Shown: positions 41,423 to 51,364, counted from the stretch's first letter. The stretch is DNA of 64,000 nt from Pandoraea sp. (GCA_031291335.1 JARLJF010000081.1:37434-101433); one strand, 5' to 3'. Notes: generated by a model from the sequence alone, not told the origin. Made by a program: numbers and translations.

Positions 41423-42493
41423 ATGACGGCACCTCACCTCACTTCCGACGCAACGCACACCCGCGCCCTCGGCCGCTGGCGCATGCCGCCCGAGTGGTAT
41501 CCGCACGCCGCCTGCTGGATGGCATGGCCGAGACACACGGTCGTGTCGGGCGCGCGTCGGCACGAAGTCATTCGGGAACTGAGCGCCATTGCCCATGCGA
41601 TCGCGAAATTCGAGCCCCTGCACGTCGCCGTCGACCCCGCCCATCTGGAAGAAGCCGTTCGACTGCTGCCCGTGAGCGCCACGCTTCACCCGATGCCCGT
41701 CGACGATCACTGGATGCGCGACACCGGACCGACCTTCGTCCTCGACGACGCGCAGACATTGCACGCCGTGCGCTGGAATTTCAACGGTTGGGGCCAGAAG
41801 ATGAGACCGATGCCCGACGCCGATCCCCAAGTGGCAGAACGCGTTGCACAAGCACTCGGCGCCGGCACATCGCCTGCATCGCTAGTGGCCGAAGGCGGAT
41901 CGTTGCATGTGGATGGCGAAGGCACGTTGATCGTCACGCAGACGTCGATCCTCAACCCGAACCGCAATCCCGGTCTGACGCGTCGCGAGGCGGAAGATGT
42001 CTTTCGTCACTGGCTGGGCGTGACGCATATCGTGTGGCTGCCGGGCTCTTCGCTCGACACGATCACCGATGGTCATGTCGACGGCACCGCATGCTTCGTG
42101 CGGCCCGGCGTGTTGCTCGCGACAGGGGCCGGCGGCGACGACGAATGGTCACGTGAGACGAGAGAGAACTTGCGGGCGCTGCGGCTTGCGCGCGATGCGG
42201 GTGGACGGCCCTTCGAGATCGGCTTGCTACCGTCTCCCGACTTCGAAGCCCTTCCCGCCAACGTTGCACAAGACCCCGACTTTGCGCCGGAGTATGTGAA
42301 CTTCTATCTGCCCAATGGCGGTGTTGTGATGGCGTCGTTCGGCGATCCAATGGGCGACGCGCGCGCACGCGACGTCGTGCAGCAAGCCTTCCCGGACCGA
42401 CGCGTCGCGCAGGTGCCGCTTCGCGGGATCGCGCGGCGCGGAGGCGGCATTCACTGCTGCACGCAACAGCAACCGGCAGCCGCCCTGCCCTGA
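41423..42493 (+). CDS. aguA: Agmatine deiminase / peptidylarginine deiminase family
   Basis: MPPEWYPHAACWMAWPRH..DDHWMRDTGPTFVLDD..WNFNGWGQK..EGGSLHVDGEGTLIVTQTSILNPNRNPGLTR..DGHVDGTACFVRPG..GGGIHCCTQQQP (catalytic Cys). Confidence 0.93.
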   Translation: MTAPHLTSDATHTRALGRWRMPPEWYPHAACWMAWPRHTVVSGARRHEVIRELSAIAHAIAKFEPLHVAVDPAHLEEAVRLLPVSATLHPMPVDDHWMRDTGPTFVLDDAQTLHAVRWNFNGWGQKMRPMPDADPQVAERVAQALGAGTSPASLVAEGGSLHVDGEGTLIVTQTSILNPNRNPGLTRREAEDVFRHWLGVTHIVWLPGSSLDTITDGHVDGTACFVRPGVLLATGAGGDDEWSRETRENLRALRLARDAGGRPFEIGLLPSPDFEALPANVAQDPDFAPEYVNFYLPNGGVVMASFGDPMGDARARDVVQQAFPDRRVAQVPLRGIARRGGGIHCCTQQQPAAALP

Positions 42494-42506
42494 GCCGTCG
42501 TCCGCC

Positions 42507-43550
42507 TTAACTCGACGCCACACGACGCTTGCGAGGCGCAGCCACCTTCACTGACGCCCCCGCCTTCGCACCGGCCGTCTTCGGCTTCACTGACGTCTTG
42601 CTGGCCGTCTTCGCCACAACCTTCCCCTCGCCCGCCGCCTTGCGTGTTGCACGCTTCGGCGCAACGGCATCCACGGTCGGCGAGGCTTTCACCGCAGCCG
42701 ACTTGCGACGCGGCATCTGCGGCGCACCCGCCCCGAGTTGCGAGCGCACGCGCTGCTGCATGTCCGCGATATCCGAATCGAGAATCAGACGGCCACGCAA
42801 CTTCCCATTCATGCGCTTGATATAAGTGCGCGCCTCCTGCATGTGGAAGTGCATGAGTTCGCGCACACGCTGTGCGTCGCCCGCGCGCGCAGCGTCGGTA
42901 ATCTCGCGATGGATGTTGACGTTCGCCGTGCCGAACTTCTCATGCTCGCGTCGCGGCGTCTCGTTGCCGAACACGATCAACTGACGAATCATCTCGTTGA
43001 CGAGTTCGCAGGTGAATCGCAGAAAGCTGTTGGGATTGGCGGCCGCGAGAATGTCGTGAAAGTCCACATCGGCCTGACGTTGACGCAGCAACTCGCGTCG
43101 GTCGTGCGACGCCGGACTGCAACACGCCATGTTGTGCTCAAGCGCCTCGAAGTCGGCTTCGGTCAGATGCGGCACCGCCCCCGCGGCCAGCTCCGGCTCG
43201 AGCAACTGACGCACCGTATAGATGTCGTCGATGCTCACTTCCTTGAAGAAGAGATAGTTCTGCATGAGCTGGAACGTGCGCTCGAGCGGCACCTCCACCA
43301 CCATGCCGCCGCCCGACGGCCCCGTGCTCACCTTGATGAGCCCCTGCACTTCGAGCGACTTGAGCGCTTCGCGAATGGTGCTCTTCGACACCCCGAACAT
43401 CTGCTGCAATTCCACTTCGCGCGGCAAACGATCGCCGGGCAGCAGATTGCCCTCGGTAATCAGACGCTTGATGGCTTCGGCAACGAGATCGCCGCGTTTT
43501 TGCTGTTTGATTTCCAACGGCTCTCGCACCAGTTGCGCATCCAATGCCAT
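42507..43550 (-). CDS. FadR/GntR family transcriptional regulator with Lys/Ala-rich tail
   Basis: KQQKRGDLVAEAIKRLITEGNLLPGDRLPREVELQQMFGVSKSTIREALKSLEVQGLIKVSTGPSGGGMVV; FCD domain; ATG at 43550 or 43622. Confidence 0.9.
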   Translation of the reverse strand: MALDAQLVREPLEIKQQKRGDLVAEAIKRLITEGNLLPGDRLPREVELQQMFGVSKSTIREALKSLEVQGLIKVSTGPSGGGMVVEVPLERTFQLMQNYLFFKEVSIDDIYTVRQLLEPELAAGAVPHLTEADFEALEHNMACCSPASHDRRELLRQRQADVDFHDILAAANPNSFLRFTCELVNEMIRQLIVFGNETPRREHEKFGTANVNIHREITDAARAGDAQRVRELMHFHMQEARTYIKRMNGKLRGRLILDSDIADMQQRVRSQLGAGAPQMPRRKSAAVKASPTVDAVAPKRATRKAAGEGKVVAKTASKTSVKPKTAGAKAGASVKVAAPRKRRVASS

Positions 43551-43653
43551 GTAGCGCCTCAAAAGGGGTCTGTTCACACGAATTTCGGTCTGTGCCGCCT
43601 CGGAATTTTTTCCGATTGACACTCCAAAGCATTATACCTACGATCAAATCCAT

Positions 43654-43684
43654 CCTATTTATCATTATAAATATGACGAATAGG
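43654..43684. promoter_or_regulatory. Nested inverted repeats in the FadR-regulator/liv-operon divergent region
   Basis: TATTTAT-CATT-ATAAATA (43656-43673) nested within CCTATT..AATAGG (43654-43684). Confidence 0.5.
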
Positions 43685-43820
43685 GATAAGGCCCCGGACG
43701 TCGCAAGTCGTTACTGTCAGGTCGCTGCCTCGGATCTCTCTCAGGTCTTTGGCCGGTCAGCGTGTGACGCGCTGCACGTTGGCACCCCATGAACGATTGC
43801 TCTCTTCCCTGGAGACCCAA

Positions 43821-45026
43821 TTGAATCGTCGTGAACTGTTGAAGCTCGCCGCTGCGGCGTCTCTGCCTGGCTCCCTATTCACCGCTCGCGACGTGTTCGC
43901 GCAAAGTACCGGCGCCATTCAATTGGCCTGTCCGGTGCCGATGTCCGGTCCGTTCGCCGCCAACGGCAAGTTCGCCGATCTCGGCATGAAACTCATCGTC
44001 GAGCAGTACGGCAAAGTGCTTGGCCGACCGCTCGCTTACACCACACTCGACACAGAGGGTAAACCCGCCACGGCCATCCGCCGCGTGCAGGAAATCGCGC
44101 AGCAAAAGGGCGCGCGCTTCTTCGCGGGCGGCATTCTGTCGTCCGAGGCGCTTGCGATGGGCAAGGAAGCCGAGAAGGCCGGCGGCATCTTCATCACCAC
44201 CGCCGGTGCCGACGAAATCACGGGCAAGGACTGCAACAACGCCACGTTCCGCTGGTCCGTGCCGACCTTCGGCGCCATCGAGCAGACGGTGCGTCCGCTG
44301 ATCGAATCGATGCCCAAGGCCAAGCGCTGGTACACGATCACCCCGCAATACGTCTTCGGCGAGGGCTTGCTCACCGCCGCGAAGAACATCTTCAAAGAGA
44401 AGGGCATCGAGCACGTCGGCAACAGCTATCACTCGCTCACGGAGAAGGAATTCTCCGGCTATCTCACGAACGCCGCGGCCGCCAAGCCCGACGTGCTGCT
44501 CATTCTGAACTTCGGCTCGCAATCATCCGACACGCTGCGTCAGGCGATCAGCTTCGGCATGAAGAAGAACTGCACGATCCTCATGGCATGGGCTTCGGGG
44601 CTGGAGCAGTTCGAGACGCTCGGTGCCGATCTGTGCGATGGCGTGTACTTCGGCGCGCAGTACTGGCACGCCGTGGCGGCACCGCTGAACCTCGATCTCG
44701 TCAAACGCACGCAAGACCGCTTCAAGCAGAACCCGAACTACAGCCTCGCCGGTTCGTACATCTGCACGAAGCTCATGCTCGACGGCATGGTCAAGGCCGG
44801 CAGCGCCGACCCGAAGGCGGTCATCGCCGCGATGGAAGGCATGAAGTACGACGGCCTCACGGGTCCGGAAGAGATCCGCAAGGGCGACCATCAGGTACTC
44901 AAGAACTACTATCTGCTCAAGGGCAAGGCGAAGTCGAAGATGAAGAACGCCGACGACTACGCCGACATTGTCAGCGCCGGGAAATCGTTCCTGCCGCTCG
45001 ACAAGACCGAGTGCAAGATGGCCTGA
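43821..45026 (+). CDS. Branched-chain amino acid-type ABC transporter substrate-binding protein
   Basis: IQLACPVPMSGPFAANGKFADLGMKLIVEQYGK..; Tat-like NRRELLKLAAAASLPGS leader; TTG start at 43821 preceded by GGAGA. Confidence 0.9.
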   Translation: MNRRELLKLAAAASLPGSLFTARDVFAQSTGAIQLACPVPMSGPFAANGKFADLGMKLIVEQYGKVLGRPLAYTTLDTEGKPATAIRRVQEIAQQKGARFFAGGILSSEALAMGKEAEKAGGIFITTAGADEITGKDCNNATFRWSVPTFGAIEQTVRPLIESMPKAKRWYTITPQYVFGEGLLTAAKNIFKEKGIEHVGNSYHSLTEKEFSGYLTNAAAAKPDVLLILNFGSQSSDTLRQAISFGMKKNCTILMAWASGLEQFETLGADLCDGVYFGAQYWHAVAAPLNLDLVKRTQDRFKQNPNYSLAGSYICTKLMLDGMVKAGSADPKAVIAAMEGMKYDGLTGPEEIRKGDHQVLKNYYLLKGKAKSKMKNADDYADIVSAGKSFLPLDKTECKMA

Positions 45027-45161
45027 CGAAGCAGCGCTCGCGCTGATTGAAGTGTCGCCCGCGGGGACGCCTTGCCGTCCCCGCATGCGTCGTCTGTGCT
45101 GCGCGGCGAAAGCCGCGTGGCGCACGGTGCTCCACGTCCACTCAAGCTCTCCGGGACGCGC

Positions 45162-46019
45162 ATGAACGTCTATTTGCTGCAAGTCATCAACGGCGTCGGG
45201 ATCGGGATGTTGTACTTCCTGCTCGCCGTCGGGTTATCGATCATCTTCGGCCTGCTGCGCTTCGTGAACTTCGCGCACGGTGCCTTCTATCTGCTCGGCG
45301 CGTATTTCTGTTATCAGGCACTGCAATGGGGCCTGTCGTTCTGGGTCGCGCTGATCATCTGTCCGATCGTCGTCGCTGCGCTCGCCTGGATCGCCGAGAA
45401 AGTCTTGCTCTCGCGTATCTACGAGAAGGCGCACGAATTCCACATCCTTGTGACGGTCGGCCTCGCGCTGGTCGTGCAGGAACTCGTCATCATCATCTGG
45501 GGCCCGTTGGGCGATAACGTCGCCGTCCCCGAAGTACTCGACGGTGTCGTGATGTGGGGCAACTTCATCTATCCGAAGTACCGCCTCTTCCTCATCGGCT
45601 TTACCGCCGTCTTCGCCGCCGTGCTCTGGTGGCTGCTCGAAGGCACACGCCTGGGCAGCGCGGTCCGCGCGGGCAGCGAGTCGTCCGAGATGGTGTCGTT
45701 GCTCGGCATCAATGTGTTCCGGGTGTTCAGTCTTGCCTTCGCGCTCGGTGCGGGCACCGCCGCATTGGCCGGCGTACTGGCGGCCCCCGTGCGCGGCGTC
45801 GAGCCGTTCATGGGCATCGAAGCACTGGGCATCGCCTTCGTGGTGGTCGTCATCGGTGGCATGGGCAGTTTCGCCGGTGCGCTCGTCGGTGGTCTGGTGA
45901 TCGGTATCGTGCAGAGCCTGATGAGCACGATCTGGCCGGAAGGCGCACGACTGATGATTTACGTGGCGATGGCAGCCGTGCTGCTCATGCGTCCGCACGG
46001 CCTGCTCGGGAGGGGATGA
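45162..46019 (+). CDS. LivH-type ABC transporter permease
   Basis: MNVYLLQVINGVGIGMLYFLLAVGLSIIFGLLRFVNFAHGAFYLLGAY. Confidence 0.93.
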   Translation: MNVYLLQVINGVGIGMLYFLLAVGLSIIFGLLRFVNFAHGAFYLLGAYFCYQALQWGLSFWVALIICPIVVAALAWIAEKVLLSRIYEKAHEFHILVTVGLALVVQELVIIIWGPLGDNVAVPEVLDGVVMWGNFIYPKYRLFLIGFTAVFAAVLWWLLEGTRLGSAVRAGSESSEMVSLLGINVFRVFSLAFALGAGTAALAGVLAAPVRGVEPFMGIEALGIAFVVVVIGGMGSFAGALVGGLVIGIVQSLMSTIWPEGARLMIYVAMAAVLLMRPHGLLGRG

Positions 46020-47014
46020 TGCTGGTACGTTACCGTTTTTGGCTGCTCGCCGCCGCCGTCACACTGATCCTGCCGGTCACGCTGTCGTCAGGCACACTCG
46101 CCACCGAAGTGCTCGTCTACGCGCTCGCCGTGCTCGGCTGTAATCTGCTGCTCGGCTACACCGGTCTGCTCTCGTTCGGTCAGGGCATCTTCTTCGGTCT
46201 GGGGAGCTACACGCTGGGCATCATGCTCACGCGCACTGCGCTGCCCATGCCGATCGCCATCGTCGCATCGATCTTGCTGGGGGCCGTGATCGCGGCCGTC
46301 GTCGGTAGTTTTGCGATCCGGCAGAAGGGCACTTACTTCGTGATGCTCACCCTCGCGTGCGCGCAGATGTTCTATTTCTTCGCGTACACCGCGACGGACT
46401 GGACCGGCGGCGACAACGGGCTGCTCGACATCCCGCGCAAGTCGCTCACGCTCGGCGGCAAAACGCTGATTCCGCTCGAGACGCCCTGGCAGTTCTACAC
46501 CTTCGTCGCGGTGGTCTTCCTGATCGTCTTCGCGGCACTGCTTCGGGTGGCCGATTCGGTATTCGGCCGCACGCTGCTGGCCATTCGTGATAACGAGACC
46601 CGCGCGGCCGCCATCGGCTATCACGTGAAAACGTTCAAGCTGGTCGCGTTCGCGATTTCGGGGGCTGTCACCGCACTGGCGGGCGCCTTGCACGCCTTGA
46701 TGACCGGCATCGCGCCGCTGTCGAACATCGAGTACCACACGAGCGAGATGATCCTCGTGATGACGGTGATCGGCGGTACCGGCAATCTGTTCGCGTCGGT
46801 CTTGGGCGCGGCGTTCTACGTGCTCGCGGCCGACTGGCTCTCTACGCTCTGGCCGCGCTGGCTGCTGTTGCTCGGCCTGTTGCTCATTGCCGTGAGCCTG
46901 TTCATGCATCGCGGACTGTGGGGCGTGGGGGAATCGCTGTGGTACCGCATTATCGGCAAGCGCAGCGACGGCGACGCCAACGGCAAACTGGATACGCAGG
47001 GAGATGCCACATGA
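46016..47014 (+). CDS. LivM-type ABC transporter permease
   Basis: VYALAVLGCNLLLGYTGLLSFGQGIFFGLGSYTLGI..RDNETRAAAIGYHVKTFKLVAFAISGAVTALAGAL. Confidence 0.93.
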   Translation: MMLVRYRFWLLAAAVTLILPVTLSSGTLATEVLVYALAVLGCNLLLGYTGLLSFGQGIFFGLGSYTLGIMLTRTALPMPIAIVASILLGAVIAAVVGSFAIRQKGTYFVMLTLACAQMFYFFAYTATDWTGGDNGLLDIPRKSLTLGGKTLIPLETPWQFYTFVAVVFLIVFAALLRVADSVFGRTLLAIRDNETRAAAIGYHVKTFKLVAFAISGAVTALAGALHALMTGIAPLSNIEYHTSEMILVMTVIGGTGNLFASVLGAAFYVLAADWLSTLWPRWLLLLGLLLIAVSLFMHRGLWGVGESLWYRIIGKRSDGDANGKLDTQGDAT

Positions 47015-47787
47015 GCAACGCGTCCAACGTGCTTATCGAAGCTACCGGCATCGTCAAGCGCTACGGCAAGTTCACGGCGTTGCATGGCGTGGACCTTCGC
47101 GTGGCGCCGCGCACGGTGCACTCCGTCATCGGACCGAACGGCGCGGGCAAGACCACGCTGTTCCACATGCTTACCGGCACGGTGCCGGTCTCGGGCGGTC
47201 GTATCGTGTTCGACGGTCACGATGTCACGACCGAAGCCGATTACCGGCGTGTGCAGCGCGGCATCGCGCGCTCGTTTCAGGTGACGGCGCTGTTCCAGAA
47301 CCTGTCGGTGCGAGAGAACCTGCGTCTGGCTGCGCTGGGCGTCACGCCGCGCCGCGCGCTCTCGTGCTGGCGCAAGGCGGAGGGCCCGCGTGCCTGCGCG
47401 TCCGTCGTTGACGACGTGCTCACGCGGCTCGCCCTCACGCGTCATGCGAACACCGCAGCGGGCGCGCTCTCGCACGGACAGCAACGCCGGCTCGAAGTCG
47501 GCATGGCGCTGGCGGCGCGTCCCAAGGCGATCTTTCTCGACGAGCCAACGTCCGGCATGGGTATCGACGATCTGGACGACATGAAGCAACTCATTCGTGG
47601 CCTGCGCGACGATCACACGGTAGTGCTCATCGAACACAACATGAACATCGTGATGGACATCTCCGACACGATCACCGTCATGCAGCAGGGTCGTGTGCTG
47701 GTCGAAGGCAAGCCGGACGCCATTCGGGCCGACGACCGCGTGCGCGCCGCCTATCTCGGCAACATGATTACCGGAGGCCGCGCATGA
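47011..47787 (+). CDS. LivG-type ABC transporter ATP-binding protein
   Basis: VIGPNGAGKTTLFHMLTG, LSHGQQRRLEVGMALAARPKAIFLDEPTSGM. Confidence 0.93.
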   Translation: MSNASNVLIEATGIVKRYGKFTALHGVDLRVAPRTVHSVIGPNGAGKTTLFHMLTGTVPVSGGRIVFDGHDVTTEADYRRVQRGIARSFQVTALFQNLSVRENLRLAALGVTPRRALSCWRKAEGPRACASVVDDVLTRLALTRHANTAAGALSHGQQRRLEVGMALAARPKAIFLDEPTSGMGIDDLDDMKQLIRGLRDDHTVVLIEHNMNIVMDISDTITVMQQGRVLVEGKPDAIRADDRVRAAYLGNMITGGRA

Positions 47788-48485
47788 TTCTCGACGTCGC
47801 AGGCATTCACAGCTACTACGGCAAGAGCCACATCCTGCAAGGCGTGACGCTAAGCGTCGGCGATGGTGAACTCGTCACGCTGCTGGGCCGCAACGGCGCG
47901 GGCAAATCGACCACGCTCAAGACCATTGCGGGCGCGGTGACGCCCAAGGCCGGCACCATCTCGTTTCTGGGCAAACCCGTCGCCGGACAGCCCGCGCACC
48001 GCATCGCTGCGCGCGGCGTGTGCTTCGTACCCGAGCATCGCGGCATCTTCAAGCTACTCACGGTGGAAGAGAACCTCAAGCTCGGCGCGCGACGCGATTC
48101 GCCGTGGCAGCTTGCCGACATCTACCGCATCTTTCCGCGCTTGCAGGAGCGTCGCAAAAATGGCGGCGCGCAATTGTCCGGCGGCGAACAGCAGATGCTG
48201 GCAATCGGCCGCGCGCTGATGAATCATCCGCGCCTGCTCATGCTCGACGAACCCGTCGAAGGGCTGGCACCGGTGATCGTCGAGGAGATCGTGGCGCAGT
48301 TAAAGCTCATCAAGCAAGCGGGCGTGGCCATCCTGCTCGTCGAACAGAATCTGGAAGTCTGCACGCAGCTTGCCGACCGGCATTACATCGTCGAGCAAGG
48401 CGTGATCGTGTATGGCGCGGACAACGCCGCGTTTCTCGCCGACGAGGTCGTCAAGGACCGTTACCTCGGCGTGGGCGTGGCGTGA
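47784..48485 (+). CDS. LivF-type ABC transporter ATP-binding protein
   Basis: LLGRNGAGKSTTLKTIAG, LSGGEQQMLAIGRALMNHPRLLMLDEPVEGLAPVIVEEI. Confidence 0.94.
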   Translation: MILDVAGIHSYYGKSHILQGVTLSVGDGELVTLLGRNGAGKSTTLKTIAGAVTPKAGTISFLGKPVAGQPAHRIAARGVCFVPEHRGIFKLLTVEENLKLGARRDSPWQLADIYRIFPRLQERRKNGGAQLSGGEQQMLAIGRALMNHPRLLMLDEPVEGLAPVIVEEIVAQLKLIKQAGVAILLVEQNLEVCTQLADRHYIVEQGVIVYGADNAAFLADEVVKDRYLGVGVA

Positions 48486-48602
48486 GCCGCGCGGCCCTCA
48501 TTCCCCCGACGCGCGTCGTCAAGCCGCTAGGCGAGCGCGCCATTCTGCCAACGCATGCGTCAGCGTGAATCGCGCGGCGCAGGCTCTGAAGGACTTGTGA
48601 AC

Positions 48603-49865
48603 ATGGAACGTCTCGATCAACCGGCTGCCACAGTGCGCGTCGACGGCGCGCGCCTGTGGGACAGCCTCATGCAACTCGCGCAAATCGGCGCGACCGCGAA
48701 GGGCGGTGTCTGCCGCCTCGCGCTGACCGATCTCGACCGGCAAGGTCGCGATCTGTTCGTCTCGTGGGCGAAGCAGATCGGCTGCACGGTGCGTGTCGAC
48801 GCCATCGGCAACATCTTCGCGCGCCGCGCCGGACGCAACAACGCGCTGCCGCCCGTCATGACCGGCAGCCACATCGACACCCAGCCGACCGGCGGCAAGT
48901 TCGATGGCAACTACGGCGTGCTCGCCGGACTGGAAGTGCTGCGCACCCTCAACGACAACGGCATCGTGACGGACGCGCCGCTCGAAGTTGCCGTGTGGAC
49001 CAACGAAGAGGGTTCGCGTTTCGTCCCCGTGATGATGGGCTCCGGCGTCTACGCGGGTGCCTTCACGCTCGATCATGCGCTCGCGCAGAAGGATCACGAC
49101 GGGGTGAGTGTGGCTGAGGCGCTGCGCGCCATCGGCTACGCCGGTGCGGAATCGGCCGTGGGTCAGGCGGGCGCCGTCGGGGCGTACTTCGAAGCCCACA
49201 TCGAACAAGGTCCGGTGCTCGAAGCCCATGAGAAAACCATCGGCGTGGTGCAGGGCGCACTCGGCCAGCGCTGGTACGACGTGACCTTCACCGGCATGGA
49301 GGCACATGCGGGCCCCACACCCATGGAATTGCGCCGCGACGCGTTGCTCTCGGCCGCACAATTGATTCAGGCAGTCAACCGCATTGCGTGTGAGCACGCG
49401 CCGCACGCACGTGGCACGGTCGGCTGGGTCGACAACTATCCGAACTCGCGCAACGTCATTCCAGGTCGCGTGAAACTCTCCGTCGATCTGCGCGCCGCCG
49501 ACGACGCCACGCTCGACGCGCTCGATGCGAAGCTGCGCGCCGAATGCGCCGCGTTGAGCGCGAAGGGCATCGATGTCGCGATCGAGCCAGTCGTGTACTT
49601 CCCGCCGCAACCCTTTGCGCCGGAACTCGTAGGCGCGATTCGTGACGGCGCGAAAGCGCTCGGCCTGTCGTCGATGGATGCCATCAGCGGCGCAGGGCAC
49701 GACGCGGTGTATCTCGCCCGTGTGGCCCCGACAGCGATGATCTTCGTGCCGTGCAAAGACGGCATCAGCCACAACGAAATCGAAGATGCCGATCCGGTGC
49801 ATCTCGAAGCCGGGTGCAACGTGCTGTTGCAGGCGATGCTGCAACGCGCCGGAGGTGCCGCATGA
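48603..49865 (+). CDS. Zn-dependent hydrolase, N-carbamoyl-L-amino-acid hydrolase / allantoate amidohydrolase family
   Basis: PPVMTGSHIDTQPTGGKFDGNYGVLAGLEVLRTLNDNGI..VAVWTNEEGSRF..EAHIEQGPVLE..GAGHDAVYLARVAPTAMIFVPCKDGISHNE. Confidence 0.93.
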   Translation: MERLDQPAATVRVDGARLWDSLMQLAQIGATAKGGVCRLALTDLDRQGRDLFVSWAKQIGCTVRVDAIGNIFARRAGRNNALPPVMTGSHIDTQPTGGKFDGNYGVLAGLEVLRTLNDNGIVTDAPLEVAVWTNEEGSRFVPVMMGSGVYAGAFTLDHALAQKDHDGVSVAEALRAIGYAGAESAVGQAGAVGAYFEAHIEQGPVLEAHEKTIGVVQGALGQRWYDVTFTGMEAHAGPTPMELRRDALLSAAQLIQAVNRIACEHAPHARGTVGWVDNYPNSRNVIPGRVKLSVDLRAADDATLDALDAKLRAECAALSAKGIDVAIEPVVYFPPQPFAPELVGAIRDGAKALGLSSMDAISGAGHDAVYLARVAPTAMIFVPCKDGISHNEIEDADPVHLEAGCNVLLQAMLQRAGGAA

Positions 49866-51364
49866 AAGTCATGATCGCGCGGATGAATCACGAGACGAAT
49901 ACGTTCTCGCCCGTCCCCACGCCGCTCGAAGCGTTCGGCAATCACGGGCCGACGTATGACGAGGCCGCCTATCGCGACAACAAGGGGATGCGCACGGCAA
50001 TGGCCGCGTTCATCGATCTGGCCGAGGCCGCAGGCGCCGAAATGGTGACACCCGTCTCCGCCGGCGCCAACCCCAGCGGCCCGGTGGCGGCGAGCGCCTA
50101 TGACGAGCTGTGCCGCCGGATCGTGGCAGCGGCGAAGGGCGTCGACGCGATCCTGCTCGACCTGCACGGTGCGATGGTCGCCGAGAACAGCGACGACGGC
50201 GAAGGCGACCTGCTCGAGCGCGTGCGTGCCGCCGCGCCCGATACGCCGATTGCCGTGGCGCTCGACCTCCATGCGAACGTCACGCCGAAGATCGTGACGA
50301 ATGCCGACATCGTCGTGGGCTTCAAGACGTATCCGCACGTCGATATGTACGAGACCGGCGAGCATGCGGGACGTCTCCTGTTCGAAATGCTCTCGGGAAA
50401 ACGCCGTCCGAAGGTGGTGTGGCAACAGCCGCCGCTCATGGTGCACTCGCTGCGCAGCACCAGTCACGGTGGCGCGATGAAGCGCGCCCTCGACGCCGCC
50501 CGTCGTGCCGAAGCCGAGGAGGGCATTCCGGCAGTGTCGGTGTTCTCAGGTTTCTCGCTCGCCGACATTCCCGCGCCGTGCATCAGCATCGTAGTGACGG
50601 CGGACGACGGCGAGGCGGGTGTGGCGCGCGCACAGGCCGTCGCGGATCGCATCGCCGCGCAGGCTTGGGACGAGCGCGACGGCTTCGTCTATCGCAGCGC
50701 GCCGCTGGCCGATTCGATTGCGCAAGCGAAGCAGTTGGCCGAAGGGGCCGACAAGCCGGTGCTGCTGCTCGATCACAGCGACAACTGTATGTCGGGTGGC
50801 ACCTGCGACACGATGGACGTGCTCGAAGCCGCGCTCGCGGGCGGGCTGACAGGCATCGGCGTCGGACCGGTGTGCGATCCGGAAGCCGTGGCGACGTTGA
50901 TCGCCGCAGGCGAGGGTGCCGAAGTCACGCTGGCCGTCGGCAACAAACGTCCGCTGACGCAGTTGGGCATTACCAAGACGCCGCCGCTCCTCACCGGCAT
51001 CGTGCGCAAGATCAGCGACGGTGAGTATGTGGTGAGCGGGCCGACGTACACCGGCCAGCGCTGCTATATGGGTCGCACGGTGCTGTTCGACATCGGCGCG
51101 GCACGCATCGTGGTGACGGAACGCACGCATGAGCCGTGGGATCACGGCGTGTTTACGTGTGTCGGTCTCGATCCGCGCAGCGAACGCTTCCTGCTGCTCA
51201 AGTCGCGCATGTATTGCCGTCCGGTGTTCGTGCCGATCTCGGCAGGCCTCGTTGAATGCGACAGCGACGGCGTGACCAGCTCGAACTACGCGCTGTTTCC
51301 GTTCTCGCGCGTGAACCGACCCGTGTATCCGCTGGATCAGGATGCAACGTTCGCGCGTTCATAA
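49862..51364 (+). CDS. M81 family metallopeptidase (MlrC-like)
   Basis: MKVMIARMNHETNTFSPVPTPLEAF..ILLDLHGAMVAENSDDGEGDLLERVR..LDLHANVTPKIV..DNCMSGGTCDTMDVL. Confidence 0.92.
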   Translation: MKVMIARMNHETNTFSPVPTPLEAFGNHGPTYDEAAYRDNKGMRTAMAAFIDLAEAAGAEMVTPVSAGANPSGPVAASAYDELCRRIVAAAKGVDAILLDLHGAMVAENSDDGEGDLLERVRAAAPDTPIAVALDLHANVTPKIVTNADIVVGFKTYPHVDMYETGEHAGRLLFEMLSGKRRPKVVWQQPPLMVHSLRSTSHGGAMKRALDAARRAEAEEGIPAVSVFSGFSLADIPAPCISIVVTADDGEAGVARAQAVADRIAAQAWDERDGFVYRSAPLADSIAQAKQLAEGADKPVLLLDHSDNCMSGGTCDTMDVLEAALAGGLTGIGVGPVCDPEAVATLIAAGEGAEVTLAVGNKRPLTQLGITKTPPLLTGIVRKISDGEYVVSGPTYTGQRCYMGRTVLFDIGAARIVVTERTHEPWDHGVFTCVGLDPRSERFLLLKSRMYCRPVFVPISAGLVECDSDGVTSSNYALFPFSRVNRPVYPLDQDATFARS

